Of a stretch of 64,000 nt of DNA, positions 44,701-52,556 are shown in pieces. The notes below the pieces were generated by a model. The model saw only the letters and a program-made list of their open reading frames with translations, did not search any database and was not told where the DNA came from. Numbering within the stretch: the stretch's first letter is position 1; each line of letters starts with the position of its first letter. The position numbers and the translations under genes are program-made. The DNA comes from Streptomyces sp. NBC_00358 (GTDB lineage: Bacteria > Actinomycetota > Actinomycetes > Streptomycetales > Streptomycetaceae), in contig NZ_CP107976.1 of the NCBI RefSeq assembly GCF_036099295.1, positions 3,348,001 to 3,412,000 of the forward strand. Direction: 5' to 3'.

Positions 44701-45556
44701 CGACTCGCTGCTCTCCGAGTACGCGGTCATGGGCTTCGAGTACGGCTACTCGCTGGCCCGCCCGGACGCGCTGGTCATGTGGGAGGCGCAGTTCGGCGAC
44801 TTCGTCAACGGCGCCCAGACGATCGTCGACGAGTACATCTCGGCCGCCGAGCAGAAGTGGAACCAGACGTCCGGCGTCACCCTGCTGCTCCCGCACGGCT
44901 ACGAGGGCCAGGGCCCGGACCACTCCTCGGCCCGGATCGAGCGCTTCCTCCAGCTCTGCGCCCAGAACAACATGACGGTCGCCCAGCCGACGTCCCCGTC
45001 GAACTACTTCCACCTCCTGCGGTGGCAGGTGCACAACCCGCACCACAAGCCGCTGGTGGTCTTCACCCCGAAGTCGATGCTGCGCCTCAAGGCCGCGGCC
45101 TCGAAGGCGGAGGAGTTCACCTCGGGTCAGTTCCGCCCGGTCATCGGTGACGACTCGGTCGAGGCGTCCGCCGTGCGCAAGGTCGTCTTCTGCGCCGGCA
45201 AGCTGTACTACGACCTGGAGGCCGAGCGGAAGAAGCGCGGCTCCACGGACACGGCGATCATCCGTATCGAGCGCCTGTACCCGCTGCCGGGTGCCGAGCT
45301 CCAGGCGGAGATCGCCAAGTACCCGAACGCCGAGAAGTACCTGTGGGCCCAGGAGGAGCCGGCGAACCAGGGTGCCTGGCCGTTCATCGCGCTCAACCTG
45401 ATCGACCACCTCGACCTGGCGGTCGGCGCGGACGTCCCGGGCGCCGAGCGCCTGCGCCGCATCTCGCGTCCGCACTCCTCCTCCCCCGCCGTCGGTTCCG
45501 CGAAGCGGCACCAGGCGGAGCAGGAGCAGCTGGTGCGTGAGGTGTTCGAGGCGTAG
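41747..45556 (+). CDS. kgd: Multifunctional 2-oxoglutarate decarboxylase/dehydrogenase (Kgd/SucA)
   Basis: A 1269-residue fused enzyme of the TCA cycle, found in actinobacteria. It has a short N-terminal E1 segment ([27 protein letters not shown]) and an Ala/Pro-rich linker (about residues 60-155). An E2-type acyltransferase domain follows, with [16 protein letters not shown] near 362. The large thiamine-diphosphate E1 part includes [19 protein letters not shown], a [14 protein letters not shown] cofactor loop and [12 protein letters not shown]. It decarboxylates 2-oxoglutarate and passes the succinyl group on with lipoylated partners. GTG 41747 (SPQSPSNSS) matches the start I recall for relatives; GTG 41720 is upstream in frame. 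Confidence 0.97.
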   Translation: MSPQSPSNSSLSTDDQAAGKNPAAAFGANEWLVDEIYQQYLQDPNSVDRAWWDFFADYKPGAPAASAPAGTAAAGAAGTTTSAPAAPAAPVPPAARQAPPQAAPAAPAPAPAAAPAAPQPAAAAPAPAKAAPAAAAQPKAAAATEAPEGPEYVTLRGPAGAVAKNMNASLELPTATSVRAVPVKLLFDNRIVINNHLKRARGGKISFTHLIGYAMVQAIKAMPSMNWHFVEKDGKPTLVKPPHVNFGLAIDLVKPNGDRQLVVAGIKKAETLNFFEFWQAYEDIVRRARDGKLTMDDFTGVTVSLTNPGGLGTVHSVPRLMPGQSVIMGVGSMDYPAEFQGTSQDTLNKLGIAKVMTLTSTYDHRVIQGAASGEFLRVVANSLLGETGFYDEVFESLRIPYEPVRWLKDIDASHDDDVTKAARVFELIHSYRVRGHVMADTDPLEYKQRKHPDLDITEHGLTLWDLEREFAVGGFAGKSLMRLRDILGVLRDSYCRTTGIEFMHIQDPKQRKWIQDRIERPHTKPEREEQLRILRRLNAAEAFETFLQTKYVGQKRFSLEGGESVIPLLDAVIDSAAESRLDEVVIGMAHRGRLNVLANIVGKSYAQIFREFEGNLDPKSMHGSGDVKYHLGAQGTFTGLDGEQIKVALAANPSHLETVDPIIEGIVRARQDIINKGGTDFTVLPVALHGDAAFAGQGVVAETLNMSQLRGYRTGGTVHIVINNQVGFTAAPESSRSSMYATDVARMIEAPIFHVNGDDPEAVVRVARLAFEFRQAFNKDVVIDLICYRRRGHNESDNPAFTQPLMYDLIDKKRSVRKLYTESLIGRGDITLEEAEQALQDFQGQLEKVFTEVREAVAQAPETHVPDVQAEFPVAVSTAVSQEIVKRIAESQVNIPDNVTVHPRLLPQLQRRAAMIEDGTIDWGMGETLAIGSLLLEGTPVRLSGQDSRRGTFGQRHAVLIDRVTGEDYTPLQYLSDDQARLNVYDSLLSEYAVMGFEYGYSLARPDALVMWEAQFGDFVNGAQTIVDEYISAAEQKWNQTSGVTLLLPHGYEGQGPDHSSARIERFLQLCAQNNMTVAQPTSPSNYFHLLRWQVHNPHHKPLVVFTPKSMLRLKAAASKAEEFTSGQFRPVIGDDSVEASAVRKVVFCAGKLYYDLEAERKKRGSTDTAIIRIERLYPLPGAELQAEIAKYPNAEKYLWAQEEPANQGAWPFIALNLIDHLDLAVGADVPGAERLRRISRPHSSSPAVGSAKRHQAEQEQLVREVFEA

Positions 45557-45575
45557 GCCTTCGGCACGGCAGTAC

Positions 45576-45622
45576 GAAAGGGCCCGGCCCCGAGTTCCTC
45601 CGAACTCGGGGCCGGGCCTTTC
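45576..45622. terminator. Strong terminator after kgd
   Basis: GAAAGGGCCCGGCCCCGAGTTC pairs (one bulged G) with GAACTCGGGGCCGGGCCTTTC. It separates kgd from the convergent fxsT gene. Confidence 0.92.
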
Positions 45623-45696
45623 GGCGTGCCGGACGGTGCCGGGGCCGACAGGCCCGGCGCGCGGAGGGTATGCGCACCGGCGTCGGCACCCTTGGC

Positions 45697-48600
45697 TCAC
45701 GTCTCCTGCGGTTCGAAGTCCCAGTAGGGCCGGTTGCGGGAGCGGGCCGAGATGGTGTGGACGTGGCGGGGGCCCAGGGTGGCGTCCAGGTCGGCGAGTG
45801 CCTCCTGCTCCGTCTTCTCGGCCTGGCGGCCGTCCCGGAGGGCGCGCAGGTCCGCGGCCAGGGCGATGCGGGCTGAGAGGGTCAGCGGGTGGGTGCGGCC
45901 CAGGGTCTCGGTGGCCCGGTGGACCGTCTGCTGGCTGAGGGCGGCGGCCTGCTCCGGGTCGCCGACGAGGTTGCGCAGGGCGGAGGCGTTGATGGCGCAG
46001 CCCAAGGTCCAGGGGTGACGCTCCCCCACGGCCTCGGTCATGACGTCCAGGGCCTGCTCGACGACGACATGGGCCTGGTCCCGTTCGCCGACACTGCGCA
46101 GCACCAGGGCGTGGTTGGCGCGGACACCGGCGATGTAGGGGTGCCCCTCGGCGAGCATGACCTCGTACCGGGCGACGACGGACTCACCGAGCTCCCGCGC
46201 CTGGTCGATGTTGCCGTGCTCACGGATGAAACAGCTCGTGGAGGCGGCGAATCTCAGCGTCTGCGGAGCCGTCTCGCCCAGGGCGCGCTCGCAGCGCTCA
46301 AGTACCCGGGTGAGCAGTTCGACCGCCGAGGCGCGGTCTCCGGTGCGGTAATGACACAGAGCGAGATTGTGCTCGGCGTCGAGGGTCGGCGGCGCGGCGG
46401 CCCCCATGACCAGGCGGTACTCGCCCACGTTCTTGGCCTGGATCGACTCGGCCTCGGCGTAGCGGCCGAGCAGGCGAAGGTCGACGGCGTAGTGGAGTTC
46501 CGAGGACAGGGTCCACGGATGCCGGGCCCGCAGCAGCAGTCGGCGGGCCTCCAGGGTGCGCCGGTCGATGTCCAGTGCCGCTTCGTAGTGGCCCAGCAGG
46601 CGCAGGGAGACGGCCAGGTTGTTCTGGGCGCCTTGGGTCCGCGAGTCCTGTTCGCCGAGGAGGTCGCGGTAGGCCGTGAAGATCCACCGGGAGAGTTCCA
46701 GGGCCTCGTCGTAGCGGGCGAGACCGCGCAGGTCGGCTGCCAGTCCGGTGGCGGCGCGCAGATGCTCCAGGTCCTGGGAGCCACGTTCCTCGCGCAGATG
46801 TTCGACGGCCGCGCGTTCGATGGCCTCGGTGCGCTGGTAGTCGCCGACCGCGCGCAGCAGGTTGGCGTAGTGGTGGGTCAGCTCCCAGATCCGCGGATGG
46901 TTCTCCCCGAGCAGTTCCCGCCAGGCCGTGAGCGCGCGTCGGCCGAGCGTGATGCCCGACTGGTACTCGCCCGAAATGTACATGTAGCGAAGGCAGTTGA
47001 AGACCAGTGTCTGCACTGCCGGGTCCTTGCTCCGCAGTACGTCCGCGTACTTCAGATGCGGGACGATCTCCGCGTAGCCGCTCCACAGCCGCGTGTCCGT
47101 GGGGCGCCGGGGGTCCGCCGCGGCCAGTGCGCGCCGGACCACGTCGATGAAGTCGCGGCGGTCCTCGTCGGGCATGTCCTTGTGGACGATCTGGTGGACC
47201 ATCCGGTGCAGGTACAAGGACTCGCCGGAGGACGCCGCCTCGTCGCCGGCCGTCTCGTGGGACTCCAGCCGGACGACGGAGTACTGGCGGAGCTGGTTGA
47301 TCGCCCGGTTCCACAGCAGGGGATCGTTGAGCAGGCCAGCGATCTGTTCGGGCAGCTGGTCGTGCGGCATCTCCTTCAGCAGACGCACGGGGATGAAGCC
47401 CGGCGCGAAGAAGGTGCACAGCCGCAGCAGGTCGACGGACTCCGGGACGGTGTCGCGGAGCTTGTTGAGCAGTATCGACCAGGCGGTCTGGAAGGCGACC
47501 GGGAAGTCGGCGGAGACCTTGACGACGTCCTGGTCGATGCCGCCGTCCAGCAGGGCGATGTACTCCTGGACGGACAGGTCCGAGTCGTTGAGCCAGCCCG
47601 CCGTCTGGTCCAGCAGGAGGGGCAGGTCCTCCAGCGCCTCGGCGAGCTGGTCGGCCTCGGGTTCGGTCAGGCGCGGGGCGCGGCGGCGGATGAACGCGAC
47701 GGACTCGTCACGGGCGTAGACCGGCACCTCCAGCAGCTTGCTGTTGTGCTCGCTCCACTCGGGATTGCGCGAGGTGATCAGGACATGTCCTGGCCCGGTG
47801 GGGACGAGGTCGTAGATCTGGTCGGGTTCGTCCGCGCCGTCCAGGATCAGCAGCCAGCGGGAGTACGGGTCGCCCCGGCGCAGCGAGTCACGTACGGCAC
47901 GCAGCCGTTCGCCGTACTCGGCGCCGGTGGAGAGCCCCAACTGCGGTGCCAGTTCGGCCAGTCGGCGCCGGTAGGTGACCCGCTTCTCGGCGTTGACCCA
48001 CCACACCACGTCGTACTCGGAGCCGAAGCGGTACACGTACTCGGCGGCGAGCTGGGTCTTCCCCACTCCGGACATGCCGTGCAGGGTGACCACGCCCGCG
48101 CCCGCGTCGGAGCCCTGGAGCAGGTGGTAGGCGTCGTTCAGGAGCGGCTCACGGCCGGTGAATCGGGTGTTGCGGCGGGGTACGCCGCCCCAGACCTCGG
48201 GCATGGCGGCCGGGAAACGGGGGCCGCGCCGGGCGCCCTCGACGGATTCCGGCAGGGGTTCGGAGGGCAGGTCCAGGCGTTCCAGGACGCGGCGCTCGGC
48301 CTCGTCGGCGCCCATGTTGTCGAGGTTGGCCGCGCCGAGCACGGCGGTGGCCGTCGGCACCGGGCTGTTGGTGACGGAGACGGCCGCGAAGCGTGACGGG
48401 TCGGGCCCGACGACTTCGCGCAGTGCCGCGTTCCACTCCTCGTAGGTGCGCGGGCCCAGTTGGAAGTACCACTCGCTGACGATGATCAGGATGCGGCCCT
48501 GGGCCAGCGTCAGATCGCGCAGCAGGTCGACGAGCGGCACCTCGGCCGGTGCGTCCCAGCGCTGGTACACCACGCGATGGCCACGCCGCTCCAGACGGTC

Positions 48601-48708
48601 CCCGATCCAGGCCGCCCAGGCCCGGTTGAAACCGGCGAAGCTGATGGTGACGGTCTGCTTCGCGGGCCCCCTCTCGGCTGGCCCGACCGGCGTACGAGCT
48701 CCAGACAT
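45697..48708 (-). CDS. fxsT: FxSxx-system TIR/NTPase/TPR protein (FxsT)
   Basis: A 1003-residue protein. It has an N-terminal TIR-like domain (residues about 19-110, TVTISFAGFNRAWAAWIGDRL) and a STAND/NB-ARC NTPase with P-loop GMSGVGKTQLAAEYV near 209 and Walker B WLLILDGADEPDQI. A winged-helix/linker region follows, then TPRs from about 560 to 985 (GITLGRRALTAWRELLGENHP and similar). It matches the TPR protein associated with FxSxx-COOH RiPP loci. It is probably a signalling or sensing ATPase rather than a maturase. A 272-bp gap separates it from fxsBH, and a promoter may lie there (TAAAAT near 48735). Confidence 0.9.
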   Translation of the reverse strand: MSGARTPVGPAERGPAKQTVTISFAGFNRAWAAWIGDRLERRGHRVVYQRWDAPAEVPLVDLLRDLTLAQGRILIIVSEWYFQLGPRTYEEWNAALREVVGPDPSRFAAVSVTNSPVPTATAVLGAANLDNMGADEAERRVLERLDLPSEPLPESVEGARRGPRFPAAMPEVWGGVPRRNTRFTGREPLLNDAYHLLQGSDAGAGVVTLHGMSGVGKTQLAAEYVYRFGSEYDVVWWVNAEKRVTYRRRLAELAPQLGLSTGAEYGERLRAVRDSLRRGDPYSRWLLILDGADEPDQIYDLVPTGPGHVLITSRNPEWSEHNSKLLEVPVYARDESVAFIRRRAPRLTEPEADQLAEALEDLPLLLDQTAGWLNDSDLSVQEYIALLDGGIDQDVVKVSADFPVAFQTAWSILLNKLRDTVPESVDLLRLCTFFAPGFIPVRLLKEMPHDQLPEQIAGLLNDPLLWNRAINQLRQYSVVRLESHETAGDEAASSGESLYLHRMVHQIVHKDMPDEDRRDFIDVVRRALAAADPRRPTDTRLWSGYAEIVPHLKYADVLRSKDPAVQTLVFNCLRYMYISGEYQSGITLGRRALTAWRELLGENHPRIWELTHHYANLLRAVGDYQRTEAIERAAVEHLREERGSQDLEHLRAATGLAADLRGLARYDEALELSRWIFTAYRDLLGEQDSRTQGAQNNLAVSLRLLGHYEAALDIDRRTLEARRLLLRARHPWTLSSELHYAVDLRLLGRYAEAESIQAKNVGEYRLVMGAAAPPTLDAEHNLALCHYRTGDRASAVELLTRVLERCERALGETAPQTLRFAASTSCFIREHGNIDQARELGESVVARYEVMLAEGHPYIAGVRANHALVLRSVGERDQAHVVVEQALDVMTEAVGERHPWTLGCAINASALRNLVGDPEQAAALSQQTVHRATETLGRTHPLTLSARIALAADLRALRDGRQAEKTEQEALADLDATLGPRHVHTISARSRNRPYWDFEPQET

Positions 48709-48980
48709 GCAGCGGCCTCCCCGCGCGTGATTTTAGAACCGCCGCGAGGGCCGGCGATAGAGCGCCGACACACGCCGGCCGCCTGCTCCACGGTTCCTTT
48801 TCAACGTGTTCAGCGACGATCTTGGCTTACGGACCCTTCCACGTCCGGGAACCCGCGGCTTTCGGCGAGGATGGCTCAATCGGGACGATGCGTGGCGCGT
48901 TCGACCGGCGCGCGGGGCGCGTTCGGCTGGCCCGGTTCGACTCGGCCGACCCGTGCCGCGCCCCCGGGGAGGGGTGCGCT
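48709..48980. promoter_or_regulatory. Gap between fxsBH and fxsT, possible promoter
   Basis: No gene. On the reverse strand TTGAAA lies near 48803 and TTCTAAAATC near 48735, a possible AT-rich -10, about 25 bp before the fxsT start. A GCCGGCG/CGCCGGC inverted repeat lies between. fxsT may therefore have its own promoter. Confidence 0.4.
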
Positions 48981-50813
48981 TCATTCGCCCGGTGTGTGGC
49001 GCCGGGTCCACAGCGCCCGGGCGGCCTGTACGTACGCCGTCGCGCGCGCCGCGTGCCCGCGCGGCGGAGGCTGCTCGGCGAGCCGTTCGTACACCTCGAC
49101 CATGCGGTCGACGAACTGGCGCCCCCGCACGGTCAGATCACCCGATCCGACCAGCGCCGGCAGAACGGCGCCGACCTGCTCCTGGTAGCGCGCGTGCTGC
49201 GCCCAGGCGGCGTCCCGGCGGGCGGGAAGGGTGGCGGCGAGCGCGCAGCGCTGGAAGAAGTCCGCCAGCGCGAGATGGGAGTAGGCGCCCTGCAACAGGC
49301 CGTCGTACGGGCGCGGATCGGGGCGCCAGGGGGCGAAGTGGCGTGCGTGCGGGCTCGCGTGATGGAGCGTCACCATCTCGCCCAGCGCGGCGAGTTTGGT
49401 GTGCTGGATCTCGTGGACGAGGGTGGCCGCGAACGTGGTCGCCGTCGCGGGCGCGCTGCTGAGGACGGCGCCGAAGGCCTCGCGCCGGGTGCCGCTGCAA
49501 CTGCCGCCGGACCGGCCCGGCCCCGAGCCGGGCGGCGCGGAGAGCGGGACCATGCAGCGCAGCAGGGTCACCGCTTCCGCGAGCCGTCGCTCACCGCCGA
49601 GCCCGAGCGCCGCCGCGGTGCCCGACCAGGTGTGCAGCCAGTGCTTGCGCTCGGCGTCGTCGAGGGTGACCGGGCCGCTCAGCGTGTCCGGGCGGGGTCC
49701 GCCGCGTGCGGTGCGATAGGGGTCGAGGTCGTCCAGCGGGACGGCGGCCGAGCCGGGCACCAGACCGGGCAGCGCGTACGCGGGTGTCCAGGCCTCGGCG
49801 TCCGACCATGCGCCGGCGCCGCTCTGCAGGCGGACGACCACGTCCGCCTCCCCGGGCCGCCGGAGCGTCAGCCGCCCGCGCCGGTGTACGACACCCACCG
49901 CGGTGTCCCCGTAACCGGAGCCGCCGCCCGTCCGCAGCGCGCCGAGCGAGGGCAGCGTCAGCACGCCGTCGTGGGCGGTCAGCCGCACCGCGTAGGACAC
50001 CCCGGCGCGGGCGGCGGCCACGGCGGCGAGGGACCCGAAGTGGGCGAGCGCTCGCGCCGGTTCGCGGGGGTCCCGGCCCGCGCTCGGGCCCGCACCGGCC
50101 CCGAGTGCGCGCAGGGCGTCCCGGGCCCAGGGGCCGATGAACGGGTGAAGGAGCAGAGCGCGGACGAGGGACGGTGGAGGACGGTTCCCGGACGCCGGAT
50201 CCCCGTCGGACACGTCCACGTGCGCACCTCGGCTCCCGGACGCCCGCGCGGAACCACCCGACGGGCCGTGTCCCGGCGTGGAACCGTACGGCCCGGCGTA
50301 CACCGCCGCGGAACCGTACGGGCCCCCGGCCGCCGGCCCGGGACCGCCTCGGCTCCCGGGCGCCGGCACGCAACCGTCCGGTCCCCCGGCCTCCGGCACG
50401 GAACCCCCCGGCCACGAGAACGCCGCCGCGGAACCGTAGGGCCCGGGCCCCTCGGACACCGGCGCCTGAAGCCCCGGCCGGCCGAGTCCCGCCAGGGAAC
50501 CGTCCGGCCACCCGGACCCCGGGCCGCCGGGCGGCCCGGGGCACGGACCACCCCCGTGGGAACGGTCCCCGACGCGGGCGGACCCCTCCAGGCGTTCGGC
50601 CTCCTCCAGCAGGGCCCAGTCCTCGCGGAGCCGGGTCAGGACGGGAGCCGGGCAGACGCCCGGGCCGGCCGACTCGGCCGCGTCGAGGACCGCGCGGAGC
50701 AGCAGCAGCCGCCGGGTGTGCTGGTCGCGGACGAGGAGCCCGAGGGTCTCGGGGCCGCCTTCGGTGCGGCCGAGTTCGTCCACGGCCCGTGCCGGGACCG
50801 CGGGCAGGATCAC
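48981..50813 (-). CDS. HEXXH-type peptide beta-hydroxylase of the FxSxx system
   Basis: A 610-residue protein containing TLVHEIQHTKLAALGEM near residue 467, a HEXXH metal site, with a further His downstream (HASPHARHF). This matches the HEXXH domain of FxSxx-COOH loci, now described as an alpha-ketoglutarate-type peptide beta-hydroxylase (FxsBH when fused to FxsB). Here it is a separate gene, overlapping FxsB by 4 nt (GTGA), and the HEXXH is intact. Residues about 80-210 are a Gly/Pro/Ser-rich insert (GGPYGSAAVYAGPYGST) not expected in the fold. GTG 50813 is the start. Confidence 0.88.
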   Translation of the reverse strand: MILPAVPARAVDELGRTEGGPETLGLLVRDQHTRRLLLLRAVLDAAESAGPGVCPAPVLTRLREDWALLEEAERLEGSARVGDRSHGGGPCPGPPGGPGSGWPDGSLAGLGRPGLQAPVSEGPGPYGSAAAFSWPGGSVPEAGGPDGCVPAPGSRGGPGPAAGGPYGSAAVYAGPYGSTPGHGPSGGSARASGSRGAHVDVSDGDPASGNRPPPSLVRALLLHPFIGPWARDALRALGAGAGPSAGRDPREPARALAHFGSLAAVAAARAGVSYAVRLTAHDGVLTLPSLGALRTGGGSGYGDTAVGVVHRRGRLTLRRPGEADVVVRLQSGAGAWSDAEAWTPAYALPGLVPGSAAVPLDDLDPYRTARGGPRPDTLSGPVTLDDAERKHWLHTWSGTAAALGLGGERRLAEAVTLLRCMVPLSAPPGSGPGRSGGSCSGTRREAFGAVLSSAPATATTFAATLVHEIQHTKLAALGEMVTLHHASPHARHFAPWRPDPRPYDGLLQGAYSHLALADFFQRCALAATLPARRDAAWAQHARYQEQVGAVLPALVGSGDLTVRGRQFVDRMVEVYERLAEQPPPRGHAARATAYVQAARALWTRRHTPGE

Positions 50814-52048
50814 GGGACGTCTCCTTCGGCGGCGGCGCGGACGGCGGGCGCGGCAGCCGCCCCGGCGAGTCTTCGCGCGACGTGGTGGATGAAGCGCTGG
50901 AGGTCGGCGCAGTACACGGACGGGTTGGCGAAGCCGTGTCCGGCGCGGTATCGATGCGCGTAGTGTCCGCCGCCGCAGACGGCGAGCAGCGGACAGGCCC
51001 GGCAGCGCGCGGACAGCGAGGCGGCGCCCGCCTGCCGGGCCGCGACGCCGGGGTGGCGCAGGGCCTCGTCGAAATCGTTCCGGAAGACGTCGAGGCCGGT
51101 CCTGGCCGCCCCCTCGTAACAGGACTTGAGGGAGTCGACCTGCTCGATGGAGCCGTCCGTCTCCACGACGACGGCGTCGAAGGGGGCGAGGCCCAGCGAC
51201 TCGGTGGCGGCGGGCAGTCCGAGGAGCAGCGCGACGCACTCCTCGAAGAGCCGCACCCGCGTCTCGCGCCGCCCGGCCCGCCACCAGCGGTCGAAGACGG
51301 CGCACAGCCAGTCGCCGTAAGGGGTCCCCGAGTCGCCCCGGTGCGGTGGCCGCGTGGACCAGTTGCCGTGCGGGAGCAGCAGGTCCAGTGCCGGCGGGCG
51401 CAGCGCGAGCAGCGACTCGTACAGCTCGACCGGGTCCGTCGTGGGGTCCACGACGGTGAGGATCCCGGCGTACGCCTGCGGGTGGCGTTCGGCGATCAGC
51501 CGGGCGCCGCGCGCGGCGGCGGGCCAGGACGGGCGTCCGGCGTGGTCGGTGCGCAGCGTGTTGTGCTCGGGCAGGCCGCCGTCCAGGCTGATGCCGACGC
51601 GGACGGAGTGCCGGGCCAGGACGGCCAGCCGCCGTTCGGTGAGCAGGGTGGCGTTGGTCTGGACGGTGGCGTGCACGGTGCAGCCGCCCGGTACCCGGTC
51701 GCGTACGAGATCGGTGAACCGGGCGAGGGTGTCCACGCCCGCCAGCAGGGGTTCACCGCCGTGCAGGACCAGGGACAGGGCCGTCGTGCCGTGGGCGCGG
51801 GCGTGTTCGCCGATCCTGAGCGCGGTCCGTTCCAGGACTTCGGGCGGTGCGGCGGCGGGACGGGTGCGCCAGGAGTGGTCGGGGCCCTCGTAGAGGTAGC
51901 AGTAGCGGCAGGCGAGGTTGCAGCGGCCGTGCATCTTGACGATGAACTGACGGAAGGGGAACGGCGGTCGGCGGACCGGCGGGGCGGTCGGGGAGGTCGG
52001 GACGGTCGGAGAACCCGGGGGGCTCGGGGAGGTCGTCTCTCCAGACAC
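50810..52048 (-). CDS. fxsB: Cyclophane-forming radical SAM/SPASM maturase (FxsB)
   Basis: A 412-residue radical SAM enzyme. The CxxxCxxC cluster motif is in KMHGRCNLACRYCYLYEG near residue 46; LVLHGGEPLLAGVDTL and GISLDGGLPEHNTLRTDH follow. The SPASM end has ARCRACPLLAVCGGGHYAHRY. FxsB enzymes join an aromatic side chain to the beta-carbon of a residue two positions later in the FxSxx precursor. GTG 52048 follows GGGGGTG; ATG 52180 in the same frame would add 44 Arg/Gly-rich residues. The precursor gene lies upstream. Confidence 0.93.
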   Translation of the reverse strand: MSGETTSPSPPGSPTVPTSPTAPPVRRPPFPFRQFIVKMHGRCNLACRYCYLYEGPDHSWRTRPAAAPPEVLERTALRIGEHARAHGTTALSLVLHGGEPLLAGVDTLARFTDLVRDRVPGGCTVHATVQTNATLLTERRLAVLARHSVRVGISLDGGLPEHNTLRTDHAGRPSWPAAARGARLIAERHPQAYAGILTVVDPTTDPVELYESLLALRPPALDLLLPHGNWSTRPPHRGDSGTPYGDWLCAVFDRWWRAGRRETRVRLFEECVALLLGLPAATESLGLAPFDAVVVETDGSIEQVDSLKSCYEGAARTGLDVFRNDFDEALRHPGVAARQAGAASLSARCRACPLLAVCGGGHYAHRYRAGHGFANPSVYCADLQRFIHHVARRLAGAAAAPAVRAAAEGDVP

Positions 52049-52248
52049 TCCGGCACCCCCATGACGTACGGCTCCGCGGCCCCCACTGCGGACCGCGCCA
52101 CGGCCCCCTGCCCGTACCGGGCGACATTCCCGGACGCGGACCGGCCACAAACGCCGCCCGCTCGAAGTTGTCCGGTTCAATCACGGGCGGGGACTTGAAC
52201 TGACGCCTTGTGAGCGACGGTTGACGCGGCCATCGCTCACTTCGCCGT

Positions 52249-52503
52249 TCAGAAGGCGTTGTTGAATCCCCAGAGGATCTCGCTCGGCTGCCCGGCGCGC
52301 TCCCGCAACTCGGCCAGCACCTCGGCCAGTACGGGGTGTTGGACGGTCCGGAGCTCCGCCAGGTCCAGTTCCAGCGGATCCGGGGGCTCCGCCGCGACAT
52401 CGCGGCCTCGCGCGCCGTCCGGGACGCCGTCACTGGCCTCGTCCCGCACGTCGTCCGGGACGCCGTCCCGTATGTCGTCCCCCGTGTCGTCGCGTACGCC
52501 CAT
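52249..52503 (-). CDS. fxsA: FxSxx-type cyclophane RiPP precursor (FxsA), FNNAF end
   Basis: An 84-residue precursor. The leader has Asp-rich repeats (RDDTGDDIRDGVPDD), then ELDLAELRTVQHPVLAEVLA and LRERAGQPSEILWGFNNAF-COOH. FxsA peptides end F-x-S-x-x; here the fifth-last Phe is kept, but Asn replaces Ser at the third position. Asn is accepted at that position in related three-residue cyclophane peptides, so a Phe-Asn link is plausible. ATG 52503 follows GAGAGG. The neighbours FxsB and the HEXXH hydroxylase identify the gene. Confidence 0.88.
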   Translation of the reverse strand: MGVRDDTGDDIRDGVPDDVRDEASDGVPDGARGRDVAAEPPDPLELDLAELRTVQHPVLAEVLAELRERAGQPSEILWGFNNAF

Positions 52504-52556
52504 GTCGTCCCTCTCGTATTCCGCGGCTCCCCCCGGCGTCCGCCGGCGGGCGTTCC

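Noticed and set aside
41642..45700. 1352-codon reverse frame
   Set aside because: Antisense of kgd; low-complexity GC-driven open frame.
48733..49011. Reverse 92-codon frame between fxsBH and fxsT
   Set aside because: Arg/Pro/Gly-rich random translation; not a second precursor since it lacks an F-x-S-x-x end.
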